In this document: positions 32,652 to 43,909 of the stretch, piece after piece
Position numbering within the stretch: position 1 is the stretch's first letter
Layout: the number at the start of each line of letters is the position of its first letter
NCBI GenBank assembly: GCA_900544195.1
Contig: UQUJ01000004.1
Span: 1 to 64,000, forward strand
DNA: 64,000 bases
Origin: an uncultured Alistipes sp.
GTDB lineage: Bacteria > Bacteroidota > Bacteroidia > Bacteroidales > UBA932
Direction: 5' to 3'
Made by a program: the position numbers and the translations under genes
Notes under the pieces: generated by a model
The model's database searches: none
Seen by the model: the letters and a program-made list of their open reading frames with translations, nothing else
Told to the model about the DNA's origin: nothing

Positions 32652-34046
32652 ATGAAGAACAAGTACATCGATCTTGTGGATCAGACTTTCGATTTTCCGC
32701 AGGACGAATTCAGAGTGGAGGACGGCAATCTTTTCGTCAATGACATCGATATGATGGGAATCATCAAGGAATATGGCACGCCGCTTAAACTCACCTATCT
32801 CCCGAAGATCACATCTCAGATCCAGAGGGCCAAGAGAATGTTCCGCAACGCAATGTCAAAGGTCAGCTACGAGGGTGACCATCACTATTGCTACTGCACA
32901 AAGAGTTCCCAGTTCAAGTTTGTCATCGAGCAGGCTCTCAAGAGCGATGTCCATCTGGAGACATCCTCGGCATACGACTTGGACCTGATCCGCAAACTGG
33001 AGGAGGACAAACTTGTCGATAAAAACCTGATAATCATCTGCAACGGCTTCAAGAGACCACAGTACATCCAGAACATCGCCACGATGCTCAACGAGGGATG
33101 GCACAACATCATCCCGGTTCTGGACAACAAGAACGAGCTTGAGGATCTGGACGACCTGATCGATGTTCCCGCGCAGCTTGGCATCCGCATCGCCTCAGAG
33201 GAGGAGCCTTCATTCGACTTTTACACTTCCCGTCTGGGAATCAGATACTCGGACATCATTCCGTTCTACCGCAACGGCATCAGCAAGAACCCTAAGTTCA
33301 AGCTGAAGATGCTCCACTTCTTCATCAACACCGGCATCAGGGACACCTCCTACTACTGGAACGAGCTGGCGCGCTGCCTGAACCTTTACTGCGACCTCAA
33401 GCAGATCTGCCCTGATCTGGATTCTTTGAATATCGGAGGCGGTCTTCCGATAAAAACCTCTCTTGCAGTTGATTACGATTACAAGTACATGATCGAGGAG
33501 ATAGTGTACCAGATCAAGTCCGTCTGCGATTCCCACGGAGTTCAGGTTCCGGACATCTACACGGAGTTCGGCAACTTCACCGTCGGTGAGAGCGGCGCGA
33601 CCATATTCAAAGTGCTGGATGTCAAGCAGCAGAATGACCGAGAGTGCTGGTACATGATCGACAACTCGTTCATGACGAGCCTTCCGGACACCTGGGGACT
33701 GCACCAGAGGTTCATCCTTTTCCCTATCAACAAATGGAATGAGGAATATCACAGGGTGTTCATCGGTGGACTTACCTGTGACAGCAAGGACTTCTACAAC
33801 TCCGAGGCGCACTCCAACGCGATCTTCCTTCCGGTGATGAAGAACAGAAGGGATCCGCTCTACATCGGATTCTTCCACACGGGGGCATATCAGGAGGCGA
33901 TTTCCGGTTACGGTGGAGTCAAGCATTGTCTCCAGCCTTCACCTAAGCACATCCTGATCGACAAGGACAAGGACGGCAAGATCACGACAAGGGTCTTCGC
34001 TCCGGAGCAGAGTTCGGACTCGATGCTTAAGATACTCGGATTCTAG
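32652..34046 (+). CDS. speA: Arginine decarboxylase (short, ODC/alanine-racemase fold)
   Basis: 464 aa fold-type III PLP enzyme. The PLP-lysine region reads C-Y-C-T-K-S-S-Q-F-K near residue 80, the glycine loop L-N-I-G-G-G-L-P is near 260, the phosphate-binding E-F-G-N segment is near 302, and the C-D-S active-site Cys region near 376. The first step of polyamine synthesis (arginine to agmatine) is the usual annotation for this short Bacteroidota group. It is much shorter than E. coli SpeA (658 aa). A related amino acid substrate cannot be excluded. The stop is 3 bp before the methyltransferase start. Confidence 0.78.
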   Translation: MKNKYIDLVDQTFDFPQDEFRVEDGNLFVNDIDMMGIIKEYGTPLKLTYLPKITSQIQRAKRMFRNAMSKVSYEGDHHYCYCTKSSQFKFVIEQALKSDVHLETSSAYDLDLIRKLEEDKLVDKNLIIICNGFKRPQYIQNIATMLNEGWHNIIPVLDNKNELEDLDDLIDVPAQLGIRIASEEEPSFDFYTSRLGIRYSDIIPFYRNGISKNPKFKLKMLHFFINTGIRDTSYYWNELARCLNLYCDLKQICPDLDSLNIGGGLPIKTSLAVDYDYKYMIEEIVYQIKSVCDSHGVQVPDIYTEFGNFTVGESGATIFKVLDVKQQNDRECWYMIDNSFMTSLPDTWGLHQRFILFPINKWNEEYHRVFIGGLTCDSKDFYNSEAHSNAIFLPVMKNRRDPLYIGFFHTGAYQEAISGYGGVKHCLQPSPKHILIDKDKDGKITTRVFAPEQSSDSMLKILGF

Positions 34047-34049
34047 GCT

Positions 34050-34793
34050 ATGCCATCACCTGTATCCCACAATGAGATAAAGTTCGTCAAGTCCCTTGAA
34101 CAGAAAAAGTTCAGGGACGAGAACGGACTTTTTATCGTTGAAGGGGAGAAGATGGTTGCCGAGGCTTTGGCGTCTTCTTTCGAGGTCGAGAAGGTCTATC
34201 GGGCTGACGAAATCGGCAGTGCGGCCATGGCACGGCTGAGTCTTCTGTCCTCCCCTTCTCCGACATTGGCTGTCGTCAGGAAACCGGCCGACATTGAACT
34301 CGGAAATATTCATTGTGTACCGGACAAGGGATTGTTTCTGGCCTTGGACGGAATCAGGGATCCGGGCAATCTGGGCACGATTATCCGCACAGCGGACTGG
34401 TTCGGGATAGATGCGGTCTATGCTTCAAAGGACACTGTTGACATATTCAATTCCAAGGTCGTGCAGTCCACGATGGGTGCAATATTCAGAGTCAAGTTCC
34501 ATTATTGCGACATTTGCGGCTATTGCGGTGCCGTCGCTGCCGCCGGTGGCAATGTGTACGGCACTTTTCTGGATGGAGAAGATCTGTACGCCAAGGATTT
34601 GGCGACCGGTGAGACTTCTCCTTCCGTCATCGTGATCGGCAACGAGTCCAAAGGGATTTCCGCCGAGGTCGGCAAACTTGTGACCGACAGGCTTTTCATT
34701 CCTTCGTGGCCTCGGGATGAGAGGGGCTCAGAGTCTCTCAACGCAGCCGTCGCCACTGCAATCACAATAGCCGAGTTCCGCCGCAGAGCGTAA
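34050..34793 (+). CDS. TrmH/SpoU-family RNA 2'-O-methyltransferase
   Basis: 247 aa. An N-terminal substrate-binding part (F-I-V-E-G-E-K-M-V) is followed by the SPOUT knot with its three motifs: G-I-R-D-P-G-N-L-G-T-I-I-R-T-A near residue 96, V-I-G-N-E-S-K-G-I-S near 190, and E-S-L-N-A-A-V-A-T-A-I near the C-terminus. It methylates a ribose in rRNA or tRNA using SAM; the target base is unknown. It is co-directional with the decarboxylase gene 3 bp upstream. Confidence 0.88.
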   Translation: MPSPVSHNEIKFVKSLEQKKFRDENGLFIVEGEKMVAEALASSFEVEKVYRADEIGSAAMARLSLLSSPSPTLAVVRKPADIELGNIHCVPDKGLFLALDGIRDPGNLGTIIRTADWFGIDAVYASKDTVDIFNSKVVQSTMGAIFRVKFHYCDICGYCGAVAAAGGNVYGTFLDGEDLYAKDLATGETSPSVIVIGNESKGISAEVGKLVTDRLFIPSWPRDERGSESLNAAVATAITIAEFRRRA

Positions 34794-34884
34794 AAAGCGA
34801 TTCCTGAGGCAAATCTGTCTGTACATTCAAGAATATTCAGTAGATTTTTCGTAATTTGCGCTCCGTTAGCAAAAACGGAAGCAA

Positions 34885-37812
34885 ATGAACGAAGAATCCT
34901 TGATGCGGTCAAGAATCAGGAAGATTCTGATGATCTGCAGCAACTACGACGCTTTCGCCCTTGAGGAGGACGGACGCATTGAGAATCAGGTCAAGAATGA
35001 GTACCGGGAGCTTAACCTGAGCAATCCTCCGAGATTCATCTGGGCAAACTCTTCTTCCCAGGCCCGGGAGATAATCGGTTCCGAAGAGGAGATCGACATG
35101 ATCATCTGCATGTACAACGAGCAGGACAAGGAGATATTCCCGTTCGCTTCGCGGTTGAAGGAAGATGGCCGAGGGATTCCGTTCATTCTTTTGATCCACT
35201 ACTCCAAGGCGGTAAGACAGAGGGTTCTGGAGTCTCCACATCCGGGAGTGGACTTCGTGTTCAGTTGGCACGGGAACGCGGATCTTATCCTTGCCATTGT
35301 CAAATTGCTGGAGGATGCCGCCAATGCGGAGAACGACGTCTTCGAGGTTGGGGTGAAGGGTATTCTTCTGGTCGAGGACTCGATCCGTTACTATTCGAAC
35401 TATCTTCCAGAGCTATACAAGATTGTGCTCACGCAGAGCCGTGAGTTCTTGACGGAATCCCTGAACGATGACCAGAAGAAATACCGTAAGAGGTCGAGGC
35501 CGAAGATATTCCTTGCGACCTGCCTTGAGGAGGCTATCGCTTATTTTGAGAAGTACAGGAGGAATCTTCTGGGTGTAATTTCCGATGTCGGAATGGTCTT
35601 CCACAAGGGCGATGACCCTAAGACAGAGAAACTTGACGCCGGCATCGACCTGGTGAGAATCATCCGTGAATATGATCCCCTGATGCCTGTCCTGCTGCAA
35701 TCCTCGCAGGGCAGCGTGGCGGAGACAGCCTCCACACTTGGGGTCGGATTCCTGAAGAAATATTCAAGCACGCTTTTCCTCCAGCTCGGGGATTACATGA
35801 AGGAGGAGTTCGGCTTCGGGGACTTTGTGTTCAGGGACTCTAACGGAGTGGAATGCGGAAGGGCCGCCAGCCTTTCCCAGCTTGAGAAGATCATCTACGA
35901 CATTCCTGACACCGTGCTGATGAGCAACACATCCAGAAATATGTTCTCGAAGTGGCTGTATGCCAGAGGGTTGTTCAATCTTGCGGAGACGTTCAGGGTC
36001 GAGCATCACACGGATGCCGGAGAATTCAGGGAATTCCTTTTGGACAACATCCAGCGCTATCACAGGAGCATCGGGCAGGGCATAATCACGGAATTCCATA
36101 AGGATTCCTATCAGGATTATTACTGGTTCTCCCGTGTCGGTGAAGGCTCGCTCGGAGGCAAGGCAAGAGGACTGGCTTTTCTCAATCATCTTGTCCAGAA
36201 ATATTCGTTGTCAGAGAGATATGACGGGCTTCTGGTTTCCATCCCTCGAACCATCGTGCTGACGACGGATTGGTTCGACAAGTTCATCGTTGACAATGGT
36301 CTGCAATATGTTATTGACTCGGAACTATCTGATGATGAGATTCTTTCCGAGTTTGTGGCATCGACATTGCCCGAAGATCTGACCCAGAACCTAAAGGCGT
36401 TTCTGGCCACGGTGGACAGCCCTCTGGCCGTGCGTTCAAGTTCCAAGCTGGAGGACAGCAACTATCAGCCTTTCGCCGGTGTGTACGCGACTTATATGTG
36501 TCCTCCTGTGGAGAACAAGGACAGGATGCTGCGTGAGCTTGGCAAGGCCATCAAGAGTGTCTATGCCTCGACATTCTTCAAGGGCAGCCGTAACTACATC
36601 CAGGCCAGCGGGAACCTGCTTGGAGAGGAGAAGATGGCCGTGATAGTCCAGGCAATCTGCGGAACGGTTCACGGTCACGATTTCTACCCGATGATGTCCG
36701 GTGTCGGACGTTCGCTGAACTCCTATCCCATTGGGGCTGAGAAAGCCACTGACGGTGTCCTGAATGTGGCTTTCGGCTTGGGAAAGACTGTTGTGGACGG
36801 CGGCCGTACCTTGCGTGTGGATCCTCTGCATCCCAAGAAAATTCTCCAACTGTCCAACCCTAAACTGGCGCAGCGGGACACGCAGAATGAGATGTTCGTG
36901 CTCGATCTGCGGCCTTCGGCCTTTAAGATTTCCAAAAACGACGGAGTTAATCTCAGGAGGATCCCGGTGGCAGACGCGCTTACTGAATATGACCGTCCGG
37001 AACTGGTGGCGTCCACCTATAACGCATTGGATGACAGGATGGCCCCAGGAATCAGCATAAGAGGAGCAAGGGTGGTTTCCTTTGACGGAATATTCCAATA
37101 TGACCGCTTCCCGCTCGCCAAGGCTCTCTCGGAGATCATGTCTATATGCCGTGACGAGCTGATGAGCGAGGTCGAGATCGAGTTCGCTGTGGATCCGGTC
37201 AAATCTTCGGAAGGAAAAGTCGCCGACCTTAAGCTGCTTCAGGTCCGGCCTGTCTCCAGCGGAATCGGTTCGCAGACCTCCTCGATCGAGGATGCCGAAG
37301 CGATTGTCTCCCACAAATTGATACGCAGCGACAACGCTTTGGGCAACGGGTATTTCACCGAATCTTCTCATATTGTGGTTATCTGTCCGGAATCGTTCGA
37401 CAAGATGAAGACAGGCTTGATGGCTGAGGAGATTTCAGAGATCAACGCCCGGTTTGCCGCTAAGGGAGAGACATATTTCCTGGTCGGTCCCGGACGTTGG
37501 GGATCGTCGATTCCAACCCTTGGAGTGCCGGTGGCATGGACTGACATCTCCGCCGCGAGAATGGTCGTTGAATATGGCATCGACGGTTTCAGAATCGATC
37601 CGAGCCAGGGCACGCATTTCTTCCAGAACATCACCTCGCTTGGAGTAGGTTATCTTTCCGTAGATCAGTACGCCGGTTCGGGAATGATTGACTTTGATGC
37701 GCTTGCAAGACTGGAATGTGAGTGTGAAGGCAAGTTCGCAAAGGTTCTGAAAGTCAGCGGACTGACTGGATTCATTGACAGAAACAAAGGCAAGGCTTTG
37801 ATCGGATTTTAG
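34885..37812 (+). CDS. Receiver-domain protein fused to PEP synthase/PPDK-type nucleotide-binding domain
   Basis: 975 aa. The N-terminal 130 residues look like a degenerate receiver domain. A second receiver at about 155-300 keeps the acidic pair (L-V-E-D-S, E164/D165), a likely phospho-acceptor D234 in VISDVGM, a Ser in L-L-Q-S-S and Lys in F-L-K-K. Residues about 420-790 match the ATP-grasp-like N-terminal domain of PEP synthase / pyruvate phosphate dikinase (G-G-K-A-R-G near 433, AVRSSSKLEDSNYQPFAGVY near 515). The phosphohistidine swivel domain and PEP-binding barrel of those enzymes are absent, so it cannot be a complete PEP synthase. It ends 2 bp before a GH13 gene. The function is unknown; phosphorylation-controlled nucleotide use is an inference. 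Confidence 0.8.
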   Translation: MNEESLMRSRIRKILMICSNYDAFALEEDGRIENQVKNEYRELNLSNPPRFIWANSSSQAREIIGSEEEIDMIICMYNEQDKEIFPFASRLKEDGRGIPFILLIHYSKAVRQRVLESPHPGVDFVFSWHGNADLILAIVKLLEDAANAENDVFEVGVKGILLVEDSIRYYSNYLPELYKIVLTQSREFLTESLNDDQKKYRKRSRPKIFLATCLEEAIAYFEKYRRNLLGVISDVGMVFHKGDDPKTEKLDAGIDLVRIIREYDPLMPVLLQSSQGSVAETASTLGVGFLKKYSSTLFLQLGDYMKEEFGFGDFVFRDSNGVECGRAASLSQLEKIIYDIPDTVLMSNTSRNMFSKWLYARGLFNLAETFRVEHHTDAGEFREFLLDNIQRYHRSIGQGIITEFHKDSYQDYYWFSRVGEGSLGGKARGLAFLNHLVQKYSLSERYDGLLVSIPRTIVLTTDWFDKFIVDNGLQYVIDSELSDDEILSEFVASTLPEDLTQNLKAFLATVDSPLAVRSSSKLEDSNYQPFAGVYATYMCPPVENKDRMLRELGKAIKSVYASTFFKGSRNYIQASGNLLGEEKMAVIVQAICGTVHGHDFYPMMSGVGRSLNSYPIGAEKATDGVLNVAFGLGKTVVDGGRTLRVDPLHPKKILQLSNPKLAQRDTQNEMFVLDLRPSAFKISKNDGVNLRRIPVADALTEYDRPELVASTYNALDDRMAPGISIRGARVVSFDGIFQYDRFPLAKALSEIMSICRDELMSEVEIEFAVDPVKSSEGKVADLKLLQVRPVSSGIGSQTSSIEDAEAIVSHKLIRSDNALGNGYFTESSHIVVICPESFDKMKTGLMAEEISEINARFAAKGETYFLVGPGRWGSSIPTLGVPVAWTDISAARMVVEYGIDGFRIDPSQGTHFFQNITSLGVGYLSVDQYAGSGMIDFDALARLECECEGKFAKVLKVSGLTGFIDRNKGKALIGF

Positions 37813-37814
37813 TT

Positions 37815-39365
37815 ATGGGTAAGATGATCATCTATCAGGTTCTCCCAAGGTTGTGGGGAAAGGGAAAGTTCTCGGAGTTCGATCCGGAGACGATGTCGTA
37901 TTTCAAGTCATTGGGAGTCAGCCACGTCTGGTACACCGGAGTGATCCGGCACGCCACAACGGCCTCAGCCGAGGGATGTCCGGCTTCCGACAGCCAGATT
38001 GTCAAAGGTGCTGCCGGGTCTCCGTATGCGATCACAGATTACTACGATGTAAATCCATATCTTGCTGACAATCCGTCCGAAAGGATGGATGAGTTCGAAG
38101 CCTTGTTGAAGCGGAGTCACGATGCCGGACTTAAGGTCATCATCGATTTCGTTCCAAACCACGTGTCACGGGATTATGGCGAAGTCGGTCTGGTACATCC
38201 TGAGGTCAAGCCGTTGGGTGCCGATGACGATCCGACTGTCCATTGGAGACCGGAGAACGATTTCTATTACTATCCAGGACAGCCACTGAAATTGCCTTTT
38301 GACAACCAGACATATTACGAGAATCCGGCCAAGGCTTCCGGCAACTGCTTCTCGCCCTCCCCTTCCGTGAATGATTGGTATGAGACCATCCGGCTGAACT
38401 ACTGTGATTTCCATACGGAGACTTGGGACAAGATGTACGAGATTGTCCGTTATTGGTGTGGCAAGGGTGTGGACGGTTTCCGCTGCGATATGGTGGAGAT
38501 GGTTCCGTGGCAGTTCTTCCGGTGGCTCATCCGAAGGGTCAAGGAGGAATTCCCGGATATCATCTTCATTGCCGAGGTTTATCAGAAAGAATTGTATGCC
38601 AGATACATAAATGAGGTCGGGTTCGATTTTCTCTACGACAAATCCGGCCTTTATGATTCCGTCAGGTCGATTGTCGAAGGCCACGGCACGGCCAAAAGCC
38701 TGACTTGGAACTGGCAGATTCTTGGTGATTTACAGCCTCGGATGCTGAACTTTCTGGAGAACCACGACGAGCAGCGTTTCGCCTCGGATTTCTTCGGCCG
38801 TGACGCCCAAAGGACTTTCGCGGCGTTGGGGGCGGGAATATTCCTGAACACGGCTCCGTATATGGTTTATTTCGGGGAGGAGATCGGCGAGCGCGGAATG
38901 GATGCCGAAGGGTTCAGCGGACGGGATGGCAGGACGACCATATTCGACTGGTGGAGGATTTCGTCAATCGGGAGGCTGATTGAATATATTCATACAGACA
39001 AGGGACTTACGCCTGAAGAGACGACCTTGCTTGAGAGGTGGCGGCGGTTCTTGAATATGGCCGTGTCGGTTCCGGCGGTGGCGTCAGGAAAAACGTTTGA
39101 CCTTTGCTACTGCAATTATTACTCGCCGGGATTCGATCCGGACAGGCATTTCGCGTTCCTTCGAGGGGATGGATCAGAGACTTGGCTGTTTGTTTGTGAT
39201 TTTGCCGTTGCAGAGTCGCTTCGGCAAGCTCAGCGACCAGATGTAATGTCCATCCGCATACCTCAGGAGGCCATCGAATATCTGTCCATAAAAAACCTCG
39301 ACCCTGAAACCCGGATCGAGGTTGAAGTGTCATCTGACGACTGTGCGATAGTGAGGGTCAACTAA
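37815..39365 (+). CDS. GH13 alpha-amylase family enzyme
   Basis: 516 aa without signal peptide, so cytoplasmic. The four GH13 regions are present: D-F-V-P-N-H near residue 113, D-G-F-R-C-D-M-V near 220 with the nucleophile Asp, I-A-E-V near 255 with the general acid Glu, and F-L-E-N-H-D-E-Q-R near 315. The family acts on alpha-glucans such as glycogen or maltodextrins. Around residues 467-475 the reading frame runs through a REP-like repeat and gains the peptide SLRQAQRP, near the C-terminal beta-sandwich, probably tolerated. It is translated right behind the receiver/PEP-synthase-like protein (2-bp gap), which hints at a shared role in glycogen or energy control. Confidence 0.88.
   Translation: MGKMIIYQVLPRLWGKGKFSEFDPETMSYFKSLGVSHVWYTGVIRHATTASAEGCPASDSQIVKGAAGSPYAITDYYDVNPYLADNPSERMDEFEALLKRSHDAGLKVIIDFVPNHVSRDYGEVGLVHPEVKPLGADDDPTVHWRPENDFYYYPGQPLKLPFDNQTYYENPAKASGNCFSPSPSVNDWYETIRLNYCDFHTETWDKMYEIVRYWCGKGVDGFRCDMVEMVPWQFFRWLIRRVKEEFPDIIFIAEVYQKELYARYINEVGFDFLYDKSGLYDSVRSIVEGHGTAKSLTWNWQILGDLQPRMLNFLENHDEQRFASDFFGRDAQRTFAALGAGIFLNTAPYMVYFGEEIGERGMDAEGFSGRDGRTTIFDWWRISSIGRLIEYIHTDKGLTPEETTLLERWRRFLNMAVSVPAVASGKTFDLCYCNYYSPGFDPDRHFAFLRGDGSETWLFVCDFAVAESLRQAQRPDVMSIRIPQEAIEYLSIKNLDPETRIEVEVSSDDCAIVRVN
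39214..39238 (-). repeat. REP-like 25-bp palindrome, copy 2, inside the GH13 coding sequence
   Basis: The reverse complement matches 21573-21597 at 24 of 25 positions. In the GH13 reading frame it encodes S-L-R-Q-A-Q-R-P. The repeat does not break the frame. Confidence 0.8.
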
Positions 39366-39387
39366 CGGAACCTCACATATTCAAGCC

Positions 39388-40617
39388 TTACCAGTTAAGG
39401 ATCTTCTTGAAGTCGTACTCCTCAGGATTGGCGACGTAAGCCTTTGCAGCCTCGTAGTCAGCAGGAGTGATGTAGTGGCAGATGTGCCCGTAGTAATTGC
39501 GGGCGATTCCGCCTTCGATGTCCACACGGCGAGGAGGGATCTTGCCCTCGGCGTTCTGGAGATCCTTCAGGTAAAGAGGCTGCGCGTTGCCGTTCTCATC
39601 CACATAGACCATGCATCCTGTCTCACCCTTTGAGAAGAGCTCATAGACTCCGAGAGCGAGCTCCGTGCAGTAAGAAAGGTCGTAGGCCACAGGATCCTGG
39701 CAGCGGACATCGTAGCCGATCTCTACAGGACGGGTCTTCACCTTCATCCCGATCTTCTTGAACTCCTTCTCAAGGATGTCGTTGAAAAGGACAGCCTTGG
39801 AGATTTTGCCGAGCTCAGGATGGCCGTGCTCATCGTAGGTCATGTGCACGCCGGTAGCCTTGATGTCCTCTGGCTCAAGGTCATGGAACACACCTTCAGC
39901 GACAACGACTGTTCCGTAAGGAATGCCGAGGATCTTTCTCTTGATGATCGCGGAAAGGGTCAGCTTGATGATCTTGTCAACGGTGATCGTGGTGTTGTTG
40001 AACATCTCAGGGATGATGGTCATCGGGCAATGTGTGGCCTCGCCGATTCCGAGGGCAAGGTGACCTGCGCTGCGGCCCATAGCGGAGATGAGAAGCCAGT
40101 TTCCTGATGTGCGCGCATCCTCGTAAACGGTGCGGGCGATGTGCGCTCCCTCGTCCTTGGCGGAGTTGAATCCGAAGGTAGGCGCGTTATGAGGCAGAGG
40201 AAGGTCGTCATCGATCGTCTTAGGGACGTGGATGTTATGGATCGGGTAGTTCTTGGCCTCAAGGAACTTGGCGATTCTGTTGGCAGTGGAGGCTGTGTCG
40301 TCGCCACCCACAGTCACGAGAAGCTTCACGTTGTTGTCCTGGAAGAGGGCAAGGTTGAAATTCTGCTCGAAATCCTCGTTGGTCGGCTTGAAACGGCTCA
40401 TCTGGAGATAGGAACCGCCTCTGTTGAAGTAAGCGTCAGCCTTGAAGAAATCGATGTCTTCGGTGCGGGCCTCCTTACGGAAGAGTCCGGTGTAGCCTTC
40501 GTGGAGTCCGATGACCCTGTAACCGTTGGAAAGGAAAGTCTTGGCGACAGAGAACACGACGGTGTTCATTCCCGGTGCAGGGCCGCCGCCGCACAGAATG
40601 ATGATTGAATCTTTCAT
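39388..40617 (-). CDS. pfkA: 6-phosphofructokinase, probably pyrophosphate-dependent
   Basis: 409 aa from the ATG at 40617 (M-K-D-S-I-I-I-L-C). It phosphorylates fructose-6-phosphate. The phosphate-binding start is GGGPAPGMN, and the donor-specificity site reads G-G-D-D-T (about residues 104-108) instead of G-G-D-G-S. The catalytic P-K-T-I-D-D-D follows near residue 132 in place of P-G-T-I-D-N-D. The second Asp in GGDD and the Lys in PKTID are the known marks of PPi-using PFKs, so PPi is the likely donor. It is a single gene with a consensus promoter. The downstream neighbour (GH13) converges with a 22-bp gap. Confidence 0.9.
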   Translation of the reverse strand: MKDSIIILCGGGPAPGMNTVVFSVAKTFLSNGYRVIGLHEGYTGLFRKEARTEDIDFFKADAYFNRGGSYLQMSRFKPTNEDFEQNFNLALFQDNNVKLLVTVGGDDTASTANRIAKFLEAKNYPIHNIHVPKTIDDDLPLPHNAPTFGFNSAKDEGAHIARTVYEDARTSGNWLLISAMGRSAGHLALGIGEATHCPMTIIPEMFNNTTITVDKIIKLTLSAIIKRKILGIPYGTVVVAEGVFHDLEPEDIKATGVHMTYDEHGHPELGKISKAVLFNDILEKEFKKIGMKVKTRPVEIGYDVRCQDPVAYDLSYCTELALGVYELFSKGETGCMVYVDENGNAQPLYLKDLQNAEGKIPPRRVDIEGGIARNYYGHICHYITPADYEAAKAYVANPEEYDFKKILNW

Positions 40618-40659
40618 ATACGAATGATTTAGAAATTTGTATGTTCGTAAAACCGGGCA

Positions 40660-40690
40660 CAAATTTAAGAAACAGTTTTAACTTTTCAAA
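40660..40690 (-). promoter_or_regulatory. Consensus promoter of the PFK gene (TTTG-N19-TAAATTTG)
   Basis: On the minus strand TTTG (40690-40687) and TAAATTTG (40667-40660) are 19 nt apart, an exact match to the Bacteroidota consensus, 42 nt before the ATG. Confidence 0.72.
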
Positions 40691-40696
40691 AAGTAG

Positions 40697-42892
<2,196 letters not shown>

Positions 42893-42904
42893 AGATTTTT
42901 TGAG

Positions 42905-43909
42905 GTGAAAGGATTCCGGAAACTGATATTCAAGTGCAGGCTTTGGTTCCGTTGGGCTAAGAAGTTCTTCGGACAGGATGTCTGGACCCTTGACGAGAAT
43001 GATCTCTCCAAGGCCAAGGCGCGCCTGGTCAATGATGTCAGGGTCGTGACGGTAGCATTCCAGACATTCGCCGAGCAGAAGATCGGTTTTCAGGCTGTTG
43101 CCTTAAGTTATTTCTGCACAATGGCTTTCGTGCCGTTCATCGCTGTGGCTTTCGCGGTGACGAATGGTTTCGGGCTTGCGGACAAACTCAAAGAGTTATT
43201 ATTTTCCTGGGACATCAGCCAGAGTATCATGGACATCATCCTGAACGCCGCTGACAAGATCCTTGATTCGGCCACCAACGGATTGTTCGGACTTATAAGC
43301 GCCCTTACGTTCGTCTGGCTCATCATCTGGATGATGATGAGGGTGGAGACGGTCTTCAACAACGTCTGGAAGGTTCGCAAACTGCAAAGGGCATTCTTCA
43401 AACGCATCGGAATCGATGTGATCATCCTTGTGCTGGCACCGTTTGTGGTGCTGCTGCTATATTCAGGTACAATCATATATTCACACGTGCTGGATCTCAT
43501 CCCGAACTGGATCGGAGCGACGGACACGATCAAGTCGTTCCTCGGCTGGGTTGTGGCGTGGGCTGTCACGGTGTTGATCTTCTCCGCGATGTACAAGTTT
43601 ATCCCGGCGGTGGACGTGAAGTACCGCTATGCGCTGAAGGCGGCGGTGATAGCCGGAGTGGCGTTTTCCGTGCTTCAGTACCTTTACCTTGAGACTCAGG
43701 TGTTTGTGATGCGTCTGAACACGGTTTACGGAACAATCGCCGCGATTCCCCTTTTTATGGTCTGGATGAGGTTCGGATGGCAGATAATCCTTTACGGAGC
43801 GCAGTTTTCCTATTCATTCCAGACAGTCAATGAGGGCGGTTTCGTCAAGGGGCTTCCGGGTGTGTCGGAGTCGATTATGAAAAGAGATAAAGATTTGGTT
43901 GAAATATGA
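42905..43909 (+). CDS. YihY/BrkB-family inner-membrane protein
   Basis: 334 aa starting with GTG; no in-frame ATG lies nearby that keeps the conserved N-terminus. About six transmembrane helices follow a basic N-terminal 60 residues. The motif Q-A-V-A-L-S-Y-F-C-T-M-A-F-V-P-F and the later segment N-T-V-Y-G-T-I-A-A-I-P-L-F-M-V-W match the YihY/virulence factor BrkB family (once mis-called RNase BN). The biochemical function is unknown. Its stop overlaps the rel start by 4 bp. Confidence 0.88.
   Translation: MKGFRKLIFKCRLWFRWAKKFFGQDVWTLDENDLSKAKARLVNDVRVVTVAFQTFAEQKIGFQAVALSYFCTMAFVPFIAVAFAVTNGFGLADKLKELLFSWDISQSIMDIILNAADKILDSATNGLFGLISALTFVWLIIWMMMRVETVFNNVWKVRKLQRAFFKRIGIDVIILVLAPFVVLLLYSGTIIYSHVLDLIPNWIGATDTIKSFLGWVVAWAVTVLIFSAMYKFIPAVDVKYRYALKAAVIAGVAFSVLQYLYLETQVFVMRLNTVYGTIAAIPLFMVWMRFGWQIILYGAQFSYSFQTVNEGGFVKGLPGVSESIMKRDKDLVEI

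Noticed and set aside
34885..37812. Complete PEP synthase
   Set aside because: The phosphohistidine and PEP-binding domains are absent and two receiver-like domains occupy the N-terminus.
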